Source of the DNA: Chishuiella changwenlii
GTDB taxonomy: Bacteria; Bacteroidota; Bacteroidia; Flavobacteriales; Weeksellaceae
DNA: 64,000 nt
Assembly (NCBI RefSeq): GCF_900142565.1
Contig: NZ_FRBH01000003.1
Location: 1-64,000 of the forward strand
Reading direction: 5' to 3'
Below, piece after piece: positions 25,283-34,480 of this stretch (the first letter of the stretch is position 1; each line of letters starts with the position of its first letter). The position numbers and the translations under genes are program-made. The notes below the pieces were generated by a model. That model worked only from the letters and a program-made list of their open reading frames with translations. It did no database searches and was not told where the DNA came from.

Positions 25283-26290
25283 ATGAATAAAATATTAGTT
25301 ACTGGCGGATTGGGTTATATTGGCTCACATACTGTTGTTGCATTACAAAATGCAGGATACGAAGTAATTATAATTGATGATTTATCTAATACTCAATTAG
25401 AATTTTTAGATAGAATAACATCAATCACGAATATCAAACCAACTTTTTATGAGGTAGATTTAAAAAATCAAGAAAAGGTAAACGAGATTTTTAAAGCGCA
25501 TAAGATAGATGGTATAATTCATTTCGCTGCACACAAAGCAGTAGGCGAGTCGGTTGAAAAACCACTTATGTATTACAGAAATAACTTACTAGGTTTATTA
25601 AATCTGTTAGACGCAACAGTAGATTTTAATGCTGATAATGTGATCTTTAGTTCTTCTTGTACTGTATATGGGCAAGCAGATAAGATGCCTATAGACGAGA
25701 AAACTCCATTAAAAAGACCAGAATCGCCATACGGAAATACAAAAAAGATGGCAGAGGAAATTTTAGAAGATTTCACGTTAGCAACAGGAAAAAATGTAAT
25801 CTGCTTACGTTATTTTAATCCAGTAGGAGCACATTCGTCGTCTAAAATTGGAGAATTACCAAATGGGATTCCAAATAATTTAATTCCTTACGTTACACAA
25901 ACAGCAGCAGGTATTCGCGAATCTTTAGCCGTTTTCGGAGACGATTATCCTACGAAAGATGGAACAGCGATAAGAGATTATATTGATGTAAATGATTTAG
26001 CTGATGCGCATGTAAAAGCTATTGCACGTTTAGTTGAGAAAAAGAATAAAAATAAATTAGAATTTTTTAATCTAGGAACAGGAACTGGTTCAACAGTTTT
26101 AGAAGTTGTTAAAGCCTTTGAAGAAGCAAATGGATTAAAAATTAATTATCAAATAAAAGAACGTAGAGCAGGGGACATTGTAGAAGCATACGCAAATAAC
26201 GAACTTGCTGCACAAGAATTAAATTGGAAACCAACTACATCTTTAGCAGAAAGTATGCGTACTTCTTGGCAATGGCAACAATCTTTATAA
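25283..26290 (+). CDS. galE: UDP-glucose 4-epimerase
   Basis: 335 residues, normal for GalE. Interconverts UDP-glucose and UDP-galactose (or the N-acetyl forms) with tightly bound NAD. Seen: Rossmann NAD motif GGLGYIGSH at 8-16, S123-S125 region IFSSSCTVYG, and the catalytic Y150-x3-K154 in SPYGNTKKM; also the typical RYFNPVGAHSS and NLGTGTGSTVLEVV stretches. It is followed after 13 bases by a Nudix gene and is likely co-transcribed with it. Provides sugars for surface glycans, in keeping with the neighbouring waaA and aminotransferase. Confidence 0.95.
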   Translation: MNKILVTGGLGYIGSHTVVALQNAGYEVIIIDDLSNTQLEFLDRITSITNIKPTFYEVDLKNQEKVNEIFKAHKIDGIIHFAAHKAVGESVEKPLMYYRNNLLGLLNLLDATVDFNADNVIFSSSCTVYGQADKMPIDEKTPLKRPESPYGNTKKMAEEILEDFTLATGKNVICLRYFNPVGAHSSSKIGELPNGIPNNLIPYVTQTAAGIRESLAVFGDDYPTKDGTAIRDYIDVNDLADAHVKAIARLVEKKNKNKLEFFNLGTGTGSTVLEVVKAFEEANGLKINYQIKERRAGDIVEAYANNELAAQELNWKPTTSLAESMRTSWQWQQSL

Positions 26291-26303
26291 TTATTAAAAT
26301 AAG

Positions 26304-26708
26304 ATGAAACAATTACCTACAGCTGGTTTACTGGTTGTAAAAAATAATAAGTTGCTATTAACATATAGCAAAAATAAAAAAGCGTGGTATTTACCTGGAG
26401 GAAAGTTAGACGAAGGTGAAACATCTAAAATAGCTTTAATTAGAGAAATCAAAGAGGAGTTAAGTTTAGATTTACAAGATGATAAATTATCATTCTATTG
26501 TCACATAACTGCCCAAGCTTACGGAGAAGATAATTTGTTAATGGAACAAGATTGTTTTTTGTATGATTTGCAAGAAGTAATACAACCAACGAATGAAATA
26601 GAAGCTGTTAAATACTTTGATTACAACGAATATTTAAAAGAAGAAATTCAAGTAGAAGGAGTTGTAATGGTTTTTGAAGAACTTATTGAGAATAAACAAT
26701 TAATATAA
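26304..26708 (+). CDS. Nudix hydrolase
   Basis: 134 residues. Hydrolyses nucleoside diphosphates linked to another moiety; substrate unknown. The Nudix box runs from G33 to L55 (E39, R47, E48, E51, E52 present), with Ser54 in place of the usual Gly. LPGGKLDEGET precedes the helix. It is 13 bases after galE and 7 bases before the DUF2059 gene, forming a small plus-strand operon. A house-cleaning or sugar-nucleotide role is possible from context but not shown by sequence. Confidence 0.85.
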   Translation: MKQLPTAGLLVVKNNKLLLTYSKNKKAWYLPGGKLDEGETSKIALIREIKEELSLDLQDDKLSFYCHITAQAYGEDNLLMEQDCFLYDLQEVIQPTNEIEAVKYFDYNEYLKEEIQVEGVVMVFEELIENKQLI

Positions 26709-26715
26709 ATTAACA

Positions 26716-27153
26716 ATGAGAAAAAAAATATTTTTAATCCTCGTATTTGGTTTTTCCTTAAGCGTCTTTTCACAAGATGTATTAAATGCGAAAAGAAAGA
26801 AAATTGAACAATTATTAGAAATCTCTGGTAGCGCAAAGAATGGAATATTTGTGATGAATTCTTTAATGAATATTTACAAGAAGCAATACCCTAATGTTAA
26901 ACAAAGTATTTGGGATGATTTTTCAAAAGAGGTTAATGAAAAAGATTTAGCAAATCTTATTATTCCAATTTATGATAAATACTTTACAGAAAGTGATATC
27001 GATAATTACATAGCCTTTTATAAAACAGAAGCAGGACAAAAAATGATAGAGAATTTACCTAAAATTACACAAGATTCTATGACTGCTGGACAAGAATGGG
27101 GAAAAGAAATATCGAATAAAATACTCCAAAAACTAAAAGAAGAAGGGTATTAA
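26716..27153 (+). CDS. DUF2059 secreted protein
   Basis: 145 residues with a signal peptide (cut near SVFSQ). The mature helical protein matches DUF2059: KIEQLLEISGSAKNG, a YDKYFTESDIDNYIAFYKT segment and TEAGQKMIENLPKITQDSM. The family is periplasmic and of unknown function. Last gene of the galE-Nudix operon, closed by the hairpin at 27186-27213. Confidence 0.8.
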   Translation: MRKKIFLILVFGFSLSVFSQDVLNAKRKKIEQLLEISGSAKNGIFVMNSLMNIYKKQYPNVKQSIWDDFSKEVNEKDLANLIIPIYDKYFTESDIDNYIAFYKTEAGQKMIENLPKITQDSMTAGQEWGKEISNKILQKLKEEGY

Positions 27154-27185
27154 TAATATTAATTTATCGATACAATAAAATAAAA

Positions 27186-27213
27186 AAAATGCCTCAATTT
27201 ATTGAGGCATTTT
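27186..27213. terminator. Bidirectional terminator between DUF2059 and gmk
   Basis: AAAATGCCTCAAT pairs with ATTGAGGCATTTT, with A and T runs outside; serves convergent genes on both strands. Confidence 0.85.
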
Positions 27214-27234
27214 TAATATAATTGATTACTTATT

Positions 27235-27801
27235 TTATTTCAAAAAATCTTGAATAATTTCCAAAGCTTTTTGTTTTGCAGTTTCTAAATCGTCATTTAA
27301 AAGAATGATATCAAACTCTTTTGCTTTTTCCATTTCAATACCTGCTTTATCAATACGTTGTTTTAATTTGTCTTCGCTTTCTGTATTACGAGAAATTAAA
27401 CGCTCTTTTAAAATATCTAAAGAAGGAGGATTTACAAATACTGTTAAACATTCATCACCATAAATCTTCTTAATATTTAAAGCACCAATAACATCAATAT
27501 CAAAAATAACCGAATTACCTTCTGCTGTTATTCTTTCTACTTCAGATTTTAAAGTACCATAAAAATTATCTCTATAAACTTCTTCGTGTTCTACAAACTC
27601 GTCATTTGCAATTTTAGTTTTAAATTCCTCTGGAGATAAAAAGTAATAATCTTTTTCGTGTTCTTCACCTTCTCTTTTTTCTCTTGTAGTACAAGAAATA
27701 GAAAACTTAATGTTATTTAATTTTTCTAAAGCATAACGAACCAAAGTAGTTTTACCAGCACCTGATGGAGCAGAAAAGACAATTAATTTTCCTTTTTTCA
27801 T
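27235..27801 (-). CDS. gmk: Guanylate kinase
   Basis: 188 residues. Phosphorylates GMP/dGMP with ATP in the cytoplasm. Seen: P-loop SAPSGAGKTT (residues 10-19), the GMP-binding SCTTREKREGEEHEKDYYF, and RISRNTESEDKLKQRI-type lid region (ERLISRNTESED). Its ATG overlaps the stop of yicC by one base (TAATG), the usual pairing of these two genes. Confidence 0.95.
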   Translation of the reverse strand: MKKGKLIVFSAPSGAGKTTLVRYALEKLNNIKFSISCTTREKREGEEHEKDYYFLSPEEFKTKIANDEFVEHEEVYRDNFYGTLKSEVERITAEGNSVIFDIDVIGALNIKKIYGDECLTVFVNPPSLDILKERLISRNTESEDKLKQRIDKAGIEMEKAKEFDIILLNDDLETAKQKALEIIQDFLK

Positions 27802-28661
27802 TATAAAACGTTTAAAGATTGTTCTTTTATTTTTTCTAACTCATCTTTCATCTGAACAACAATTTTTTGCATTTCAGAATGGTTCGATTTAGATCCTAAT
27901 GTATTAATTTCTCTACCAATTTCTTGAGAGATAAAACCTAGTTTTTTTCCATTAGATTCCGTTTCACTCAATTCTTTTAAGAAATATTCGCAATGATTTT
28001 TTAAACGAACTTTTTCTTCTGTGATATCAAATTTTTCTAAATAAAAAACTAACTCTTGTTCAAAACGATTTTGATCAACATCAACTTTCAATTCTTCTAA
28101 ACGTTTTGCAAAACGTTCTTTTATTGTTTCTATTCTTTCTATTTCGAAAGGTAAAACCAATTCTAAATTGTGAAGAATATTGTTTAAGTTTAAAACTAAA
28201 TGTTTTTCTAAAACAGCACCTTCATCAGTACGAAATTTATTTAAAGCATTAATAGCTTCAATAATTGTTGAACGAATCTGATTCCATTCGTCTTCGTTTA
28301 AATCATCTTGCTTGTAAGAAATAACATCAGGCATACGCATAACAACTGGCAACAAGTCTGAATCACTTACATTTGGCGTAATGTTTTTAAATTCTTCAAT
28401 GTAATTTTTAATTAATTCTGCGTTTAAACTTTGAGTACGTGCAGCAGGATTTAGTTCAACCATCATAGAAAAATCAATTTTTCCTCGTTGAACTGTTTCA
28501 GAAATAAGATTTCTAATTTCTAATTCTTTTTCACGATAAAAAGAAGGAATTCTAGTATTTAAATCAAACGTTTTACTATTTAGAGAACGTAATTCTATGG
28601 TTACTTTTTTTTCTGGTAATTCTAAAATAGCTTTACCGTAACCTGTCATAGATGCTATCAT
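27801..28661 (-). CDS. yicC: YicC/YloC-family endoribonuclease
   Basis: 286 residues, the usual length. The N-terminal motif MIASMTGYGKA and the C-terminal block EIGREINTLGSKSNHSEMQ with the following KDELEKIKEQ helix are diagnostic. The family has RNase activity on small or structured RNA in E. coli (established for YicC). One-base overlap with gmk; a single promoter box at 28681-28688 probably serves both. Confidence 0.9.
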   Translation of the reverse strand: MIASMTGYGKAILELPEKKVTIELRSLNSKTFDLNTRIPSFYREKELEIRNLISETVQRGKIDFSMMVELNPAARTQSLNAELIKNYIEEFKNITPNVSDSDLLPVVMRMPDVISYKQDDLNEDEWNQIRSTIIEAINALNKFRTDEGAVLEKHLVLNLNNILHNLELVLPFEIERIETIKERFAKRLEELKVDVDQNRFEQELVFYLEKFDITEEKVRLKNHCEYFLKELSETESNGKKLGFISQEIGREINTLGSKSNHSEMQKIVVQMKDELEKIKEQSLNVL

Positions 28662-28680
28662 AATTGGGTAATTATGCGTA

Positions 28681-28688
28681 CAAACTTA
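28681..28688 (-). promoter_or_regulatory. Probable -7 box for yicC-gmk
   Basis: TAAGTTTG on the minus strand matches TAnnTTTG, 20 bases before the yicC ATG. Confidence 0.5.
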
Positions 28689-28805
28689 CAATAATTTAAT
28701 GTAAATAGAAGAATATGATTTTTTTAATATGATTAAATTTTAACATTTTCCTAAAATACTTCCTTTTTGAAAACATTTATCTTTATCTAAATCAAAATAA
28801 AACGA

Positions 28806-30119
28806 ATGATGACAAATAAAGAATTGTACAAAGGAATAACCGAAGATGGTCTAAGTTTACCTTCTACAATGGGAATTTTACCATCTAATGAAAAGGTTAC
28901 TTTTTCTAAAGATTTTATCGAAAATAAATTAAAAGAAAGTCGATATTTTCAATTAAATAATTTTGACATAATTGATAGAGAACCTAATGAAGAAGATCCT
29001 GTATCGCAGGAATATAAAGTTAGTGTTAGTTATTTAGATGAAATTTTTGAGATTGATTTGTTTGTGGTTGATGCTAGAGCAAACAATTATAACGAGTTTG
29101 GTTTAGGAAATATGATTTCTGACGAAGAATTAGATTTGGCAGTACAGCAAGATTTTTATTTGGAAACAGCTATGTACTTTGGTAGTGATGCGTTAGATAG
29201 TTTTCATTTACAATTAAAGGTTATGCAGGCAGTTGTAGAAAATCCTTCTATTGTAATAGATTTTATGCCTTTCCGATTACTTTCTGGTAAATGGGCAAAA
29301 CTAACAGCAGAATCAGAAGTTCCTCCAGCCCCAACATATTTATATACAATTCATGGTGTTTATGATGAAATAGATGGCGAAAGAGTTTATTGGTTACATA
29401 CACATGGTTTACATCGTTGTGGTTCTGTAGAATTAGAAATGATAAATATTAAAAATGGAATAGAACAATTAAATTCTGCTTTAGATATGATTGTTACTGC
29501 ATTTATAAAACCAGATTATCGTTCACCAGAAAATGAAGAATTTAATATTGGTTACGATGGTTTAGATATAACTTTTTGTTGGAAAAGATGGGAGGATGTT
29601 GTAAAAGATTACCCAGCAGAAATTCCTGGAGGTTATAATGAGAGACAACCAGAAAATGAGAATTACGAACCTTGTGGAGTTTTATTGGCAGTGCAAGAAG
29701 GTATCACTTTATCACCAGAAGTTTATGCTTCTACAATAGCAGATAATCCAATTTTCTTTGTAAGCGATCAAGAAACAGAAAGAATGACTGCAATGGCTTA
29801 TCAGAGATTCGATCAATATAAAAAAGCATTTAAAACTTATTTTAACCCAGAAGCTGATGACGAAAATTATTGGCGCTTTTTAGTGAAGTTAGGTTTTGAT
29901 GTTGATCATGAAATGAACAAAGAACACATTTGGTTTGATGTTTATGGAATAAATGAAAATAACGAAATGTTAGCCGTTTGTTTAAATCGTCCTTATGCAG
30001 TAGATAATTTGAATGAAGGAGATGAAGGTACTTATCCGCAAGAAATGATAACCGATTGGTTAATTTATACGCCGACAAATACCATTACATCCGATAATAT
30101 TTATACCATTACAGATTAA
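28806..30119 (+). CDS. DUF4026 domain protein
   Basis: 437 residues without signal or membrane segment, acidic. The central block (WLHTHGLHRCGSVELEMINI, GIEQLNSALDMIVTAF) fits DUF4026, a family of unknown function. A second domain from about 300 to the end (DNPIFFVSDQETERM, EHIWFDVYGINENNEM) resembles the DUF2314-like tail often joined to it. Its last 11 bases overlap the 3' end of hutI, convergent. Start: two adjacent ATG codons at 28806 and 28809; either could serve. Confidence 0.7.
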   Translation: MMTNKELYKGITEDGLSLPSTMGILPSNEKVTFSKDFIENKLKESRYFQLNNFDIIDREPNEEDPVSQEYKVSVSYLDEIFEIDLFVVDARANNYNEFGLGNMISDEELDLAVQQDFYLETAMYFGSDALDSFHLQLKVMQAVVENPSIVIDFMPFRLLSGKWAKLTAESEVPPAPTYLYTIHGVYDEIDGERVYWLHTHGLHRCGSVELEMINIKNGIEQLNSALDMIVTAFIKPDYRSPENEEFNIGYDGLDITFCWKRWEDVVKDYPAEIPGGYNERQPENENYEPCGVLLAVQEGITLSPEVYASTIADNPIFFVSDQETERMTAMAYQRFDQYKKAFKTYFNPEADDENYWRFLVKLGFDVDHEMNKEHIWFDVYGINENNEMLAVCLNRPYAVDNLNEGDEGTYPQEMITDWLIYTPTNTITSDNIYTITD

Positions 30120-31338
30120 TCTGCTTTCCGTTTTTCCAAACAGAAGTTGGTTGTAATTGTCCTTGTTGATAGATAATATTACGATAATCAAAGGTAGAGA
30201 AGCTTACAAAATCAGCTTTTTTACCTTTTTCTATTGTACCTCGGTCAGATAAATTTAAAGCTTTTGCAGCGCGGAATGTTATTGCAGCCAAAACTTCAGC
30301 CATAGACAGTTTTTCGAAAGTAGCTAAAATAGAAGCTTGTGTTAATAAATTCCCCATAGGAGCAGAACCAGGATTCCAGTCAGAAGCAATTGATACACAA
30401 CAACCAGCATCTAATAATTTTCTTGCAGGAGCATATCGCATTCCCAATCCAATAGAAGCACCAGGTAAAACAGTCGCTACAACATCAGAATTAGCAAGAT
30501 TTTTTATTTCTTCTTCTTCCGAAAATTCTAAATGATCTGCACTTAGGGCATTATATTTTGTTGCTAAATAACTTCCGCCAGCAGTAAACTGATCGGCATG
30601 AATGGTAATTTCAAATCCTTGTTTTTGTGCTTCGTTTAAATAATAATCACCTTCTTCAACAGTGAAAGCAGATTGTTCCACAAAAATATCAATTCTATTT
30701 GCTAATTTTTTTGATTGAAGTTGAGGAAAAACATCTTTTACCAATAGTTCTAAATATTCTTTGTTTGTTCCTTCAAAATCTTTTGGTTTCATGTGAGCAC
30801 CTAAAAAGGTTGGAAGTAAATCTATCTCACTTTCTTGATTAGCCATATTTATGGCTTCTAACATTTTAATTTCGTCTTCAACAGAAAGAGCATAACCAGA
30901 TTTAACTTCTGCAGTTGTTATTCCTTGTTTGCTTAGTTGTGTACTATTCTTTAATGTTATATCTTTTAGTTCATCTGCCGTTTTATTGCGTGTTTGTGTA
31001 ACTGTAGACCATATTCCTCCGCCACTTTCGGCAATTTCTAAATATGTTTTTCCATCTAATCGCATTGCGAAATCTTTCGCTCTATTGCCTCCGAAACAAA
31101 TATGTGTATGCGAATCAACAAACCCAGGAAGAAGAATTTGTTCCGTTTCTATTTTTTCAATTTCAATTTGTGGATAAGAGGAAACAAGAGAATTAAAATC
31201 ATCAATAGTTAAAATTTTATCATCTTCGATAATAATTCCTCCATCATGTATAATCTCTAATTGTTCTTCGTTTATTTTTCCTTTTAGAGGTAAATTGGCA
31301 AGTGTTATAATTTGTTTAAAAGGTCCGATTAGTTTCAT
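30109..31338 (-). CDS. hutI: Imidazolonepropionase
   Basis: 409 residues. Opens the imidazolone ring to N-formimino-glutamate in histidine breakdown; a metal-dependent amidohydrolase. Seen: LPGFVDSHTHICFGGNRA (metal-binding HxH), TAEVKSGYALS, ITIHADQFTAGG, LSADHLEF and SDWNPGSAPMGN with the catalytic Asp. The other hut genes are not in this window, so the pathway is split or partial here. Overlaps the convergent DUF4026 gene by 11 bases. Confidence 0.93.
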   Translation of the reverse strand: MKLIGPFKQIITLANLPLKGKINEEQLEIIHDGGIIIEDDKILTIDDFNSLVSSYPQIEIEKIETEQILLPGFVDSHTHICFGGNRAKDFAMRLDGKTYLEIAESGGGIWSTVTQTRNKTADELKDITLKNSTQLSKQGITTAEVKSGYALSVEDEIKMLEAINMANQESEIDLLPTFLGAHMKPKDFEGTNKEYLELLVKDVFPQLQSKKLANRIDIFVEQSAFTVEEGDYYLNEAQKQGFEITIHADQFTAGGSYLATKYNALSADHLEFSEEEEIKNLANSDVVATVLPGASIGLGMRYAPARKLLDAGCCVSIASDWNPGSAPMGNLLTQASILATFEKLSMAEVLAAITFRAAKALNLSDRGTIEKGKKADFVSFSTFDYRNIIYQQGQLQPTSVWKNGKQINL

Positions 31339-31386
31339 TTTATTCTTTGTTTATACTACAAGTTTACAAAAAATAGGATAAATGAA

Positions 31387-31932
31387 TTAATCAATTTTAA
31401 GATCTTCTATTTTAAAATACTCATTTGTTTTTTGAAACTTATTTTCTGAAACAAGATTTTGCAGAAATTCCGTTAAACCATTCAGTAAGTAGTCTCTTAC
31501 AGAAGGGCATTCATATAACAATTTTTTAGATTTGTTTGGAGTAAAATAAAGGTAGCTTACAGTAATGTCGTCTGAACAATCAAAAGTATAATTTTGCATT
31601 GTATCAATTCGAACTGAATCTAAATAATTAAAAATAAAACTAACTTCGGAAGTGTTTAAATTAGCTTTATAAAATCCAATTTTAGAGGAATCGTTAACTA
31701 CATTACACTCTCTAAAACCCGTTTCTTTACAAATAGGAGCATAAGTAGGAAAAGTCTCAATATGTAATCTTACTTCATTATTTTGTTTTATTTCTAAATG
31801 ATAAGTAGGACATAAACCAAAACAATCTTGTCCATATTGATGAAATATGAGTTTTTCAATTTTTTTATCATTGCCAGTAGAGCAACTAATTAATATGGTA
31901 GATAATAATAGGGTTAATATTTTTTTATACAT
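31387..31932 (-). CDS. DUF6438-like lipoprotein
   Basis: 181 residues with a lipobox (ILISC, Cys17). The motif FGLCPTYHLEIKQNNEV with paired cysteines (DCFGLCP) matches the DUF6438 family of small bacterial envelope proteins of unknown function. Later cysteines (GFRECN, FDCSDD, YECPSV) could form more disulfides. Stands alone between hutI and a small membrane-protein gene. Confidence 0.65.
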   Translation of the reverse strand: MYKKILTLLLSTILISCSTGNDKKIEKLIFHQYGQDCFGLCPTYHLEIKQNNEVRLHIETFPTYAPICKETGFRECNVVNDSSKIGFYKANLNTSEVSFIFNYLDSVRIDTMQNYTFDCSDDITVSYLYFTPNKSKKLLYECPSVRDYLLNGLTEFLQNLVSENKFQKTNEYFKIEDLKID

Positions 31933-31956
31933 TGAATAGAAAGTTTATTCAATTTA

Positions 31957-32175
31957 TTACTTTTTCTTAAGATATGTAGGGTCGTTTGGATATTTAACAA
32001 CTTTTACTAAAGAGATAACTATAACGACAATAAAGAATAGGATAAATAAAGCGCTGATGAATATTCTCGAATTTTGTTCATAATTAATTCCTTGTAATAA
32101 TTCATAAACAGCCCAAATTATCATTAATATATTTGGTAAAATTCCAGCAATAATATTCTTTCTCATTGTAATCAT
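31957..32175 (-). CDS. Small two-span membrane protein
   Basis: 72 residues, two membrane helices (about 9-28 and 41-61) and a basic tail KVVKYPNDPTYLKKK. Start is uncertain: MITMRKN offers Met1 or Met4. The 24-base gap to the lipoprotein gene downstream suggests they may be co-transcribed. Unknown function. Confidence 0.55.
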   Translation of the reverse strand: MITMRKNIIAGILPNILMIIWAVYELLQGINYEQNSRIFISALFILFFIVVIVISLVKVVKYPNDPTYLKKK

Positions 32176-32205
32176 AATTAGGTGTAAAAGTAAGAAAAAA
32201 TAAAA

Positions 32206-32230
32206 AAACCTGCTTATTAAAAGCAGGTTT
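32206..32230. terminator. Terminator after the DUF3078 pair
   Basis: AAACCTGCTT pairs with AAGCAGGTTT around a 5-base loop; A/T runs on both sides. It lies just after the stop at 32237 in minus orientation. Confidence 0.8.
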
Positions 32231-32236
32231 TAAAAT

Positions 32237-33292
32237 TTATTGAGTAACTAATTTTGTCTCATTTAAAATAGGCTCATTTTTTAGAATATTGGTATTTCTA
32301 ACCACTTCTAATGAATTTTCTTTTTCTTCAAAAATTGGTTGTTCCTGAATAAAAGCTGTTGCAGGAGCCTCCTCAACTTTAGGGGCATTGTTAAACTTAT
32401 AATTAAAGCCAATTCCTAACGTTTGTTTTACTTGAACTTTTTTAATCTGATCATCATCATACAATAAGTTAACAGAAACTTGTGCAGAAATAAAACGATT
32501 TACTTTAAGATCTAATAGACCTTGGTAGGCAATATCTACATTTCCAAAATTCTTTAAATAATCAGCATAGATACCTATTCTGTTATCGTATGTAATTCCT
32601 TCCATTATTTGCAGTTTGTATCGAGCACCAACATATGCACCAAATTCAAATAGAGTCTTATCTCCATCATTCTTAAGACCAAAATTTCCTTTTTGTTGAA
32701 GATCTTTATCTAACACAAATGTAACTCTAGGCGTAAATGGATGTAAATTAACTTGGAAATTTTCACTTGGTTTATAATCCAATCCTAATCCTAAACTTAA
32801 ATAAGCTGGTGCCATTAAGTTAGAAATTTTTGTTCTAGGAACAGTAGTAAAATCATAACCTTCGGTAAACTGAGTACGGAAATTCATAGAAGCTGCTAAA
32901 AACCAGTTATTACCAATATTGTATCCATAAGAAGAAGTAAGGTCTATGATATCATTTGTTTTTCTAGCATCTTCGTCCTCGTTTGCTTGTATACCATATC
33001 CAAGTAAAATTCTATTGTCCCAAATGTGTTTTCCATTTGTAAGATTAAACTCATAATCTACATTTGCGTTTAAAGCAAAAGAATTCACACCTCCAGGAAC
33101 CCAATTACTGAAAGCACTTTGAGAAAATAATAGAGAATTATTTCCTGAAATGTACCATCCTTCTTGGCGTCCGTCAAATTTTGTATCCTTTAAGTATCGT
33201 TTACTGTCGGTGTCTAAATCACCATTTTTTACAGTTTGAGCAAAGGAAGCTATACTTCCTAAAAGTGATAATGTAAATAATATTTTTTTCAT
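32237..33292 (-). CDS. DUF3078 outer-membrane barrel-like protein
   Basis: 351 residues: signal peptide (ASFAQ), then the DUF3078 pattern GWYISGNNSLLFSQSAFSNW, VPGGVNSFALNANVDYEFN, repeated amphipathic strands, and GIGFNYKFNN as the last barrel strand, with a Pro/Glu-rich tail (APKVEEAPATAF). Probably an outer-membrane beta-barrel; the family has no established function. Paralog of the protein encoded 22 bases upstream, with which it forms an operon. Confidence 0.75.
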   Translation of the reverse strand: MKKILFTLSLLGSIASFAQTVKNGDLDTDSKRYLKDTKFDGRQEGWYISGNNSLLFSQSAFSNWVPGGVNSFALNANVDYEFNLTNGKHIWDNRILLGYGIQANEDEDARKTNDIIDLTSSYGYNIGNNWFLAASMNFRTQFTEGYDFTTVPRTKISNLMAPAYLSLGLGLDYKPSENFQVNLHPFTPRVTFVLDKDLQQKGNFGLKNDGDKTLFEFGAYVGARYKLQIMEGITYDNRIGIYADYLKNFGNVDIAYQGLLDLKVNRFISAQVSVNLLYDDDQIKKVQVKQTLGIGFNYKFNNAPKVEEAPATAFIQEQPIFEEKENSLEVVRNTNILKNEPILNETKLVTQ

Positions 33293-33314
33293 AATAATTA
33301 GGTTAAATTTATAG

Positions 33315-34403
33315 TTAGAATATAGTTTCAGATTTTAAATAAATAGAGTTTTCGTTAATTGTCTTCTTTTCAAAAACTTCATCATAATGTTGTTTATTTA
33401 ACTTCATAACAGGTAATTTTAATGGAGAGGATTCTGATGTATCAAAATAAGGTAGAATTTCTTTCTTACGACGTTTTTTCTTCTTACTTGTACTGTCAAT
33501 TTTATAAACCAATCCAATACCCAATGCTTGTTTAAACTGTGTTTGTTTTATTTGGTCGTCATCATAAATCATATTAATTGTAAGCTGTGTAGACATAAAA
33601 TTATTAATCTTCATATCTAGAACACCAGCATATACAATATCTAAATTATAAAATTTGTTAGAATAATTAGAGAATATACCAATATTATTATCATAAGTTA
33701 CATTTTCGAATAACTTAAATTTATATCGACCTCCTAAATAAGCTCCAATCTCGAAAAGAAAAACATCACCATCTTTCTTAAGACCATAAGAACCTTTTTT
33801 CTGTAAATCTCTATCAGAAACTATCGTAGTCCTCGAAGTTAATGGTTGAATACTTATAGAGAAACTAGAGTTTGGCGTATAATTAGCTCCTAAACCGATT
33901 GTTATATAACCAGGAGCAAATAAATTAGATAATTTTTTTCTTGGAGTTGCAGCATAATCATAACCCGCAGAAAATTGAGAACGAATATTTAAAGATGAGG
34001 TTAAATACCATTTTTCTCTAATTAAATAACCGTAAGATGTTGTAAGATTTATATTATCTGCAGTTTTTCTTGTTCCATTGGTTTTATTATCAATAAAACC
34101 ATATTCTAAAATGAAACGATTATCCCAAAAATGCTTTTGTTTACGAAAATTAAATTCATAATCGACTTTTCCATTTAGTGAAACAGAATTTTCACCTCCG
34201 GCAAGCCAATTAGAAAATGTATTTTGATTAACGGTTAAAGTGTTTGTCCCATAAACCTCCCAACCAGATTTTCGACCAGTAGTATCTACCTTAGATTTTA
34301 AATACTTGCGCCCATCAATAATTAGATTCCCACTGGTATCTAAAAACTGAGCTGAGGTAAATAAGGACAATATTAAAAAAATGATTGAAAAAATTAGTCT
34401 CAT
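33315..34403 (-). CDS. DUF3078 protein, paralog of the downstream gene
   Basis: 362 residues with signal peptide (LFTSAQ). Shares with its neighbour SGWEVYGTNTLTVNQNTFSN, WLAGGENSVSLNGKVDYEFN, the NLTTSYGYLI strand pair and a closing GIGLVYKID strand, showing a tandem duplication. It differs in a strongly basic linker (SKKKKRRKKE) before the C-terminal tail. Probable outer-membrane barrel of unknown role. First gene of the pair, with a -7 box 40 bases upstream. Confidence 0.75.
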   Translation of the reverse strand: MRLIFSIIFLILSLFTSAQFLDTSGNLIIDGRKYLKSKVDTTGRKSGWEVYGTNTLTVNQNTFSNWLAGGENSVSLNGKVDYEFNFRKQKHFWDNRFILEYGFIDNKTNGTRKTADNINLTTSYGYLIREKWYLTSSLNIRSQFSAGYDYAATPRKKLSNLFAPGYITIGLGANYTPNSSFSISIQPLTSRTTIVSDRDLQKKGSYGLKKDGDVFLFEIGAYLGGRYKFKLFENVTYDNNIGIFSNYSNKFYNLDIVYAGVLDMKINNFMSTQLTINMIYDDDQIKQTQFKQALGIGLVYKIDSTSKKKKRRKKEILPYFDTSESSPLKLPVMKLNKQHYDEVFEKKTINENSIYLKSETIF

Positions 34404-34442
34404 TCAAAAAAAAATCTTTGTTTAAAATTGAAAAATTCCAAA

Positions 34443-34450
34443 CAAAGATA
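34443..34450 (-). promoter_or_regulatory. Probable -7 box for the DUF3078 operon
   Basis: TATCTTTG on the minus strand matches TAnnTTTG, 40 bases ahead of the ATG at 34403. Confidence 0.5.
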
Positions 34451-34480
34451 TTTAATTTATTGTAAGCCGAGAGTCGTTTA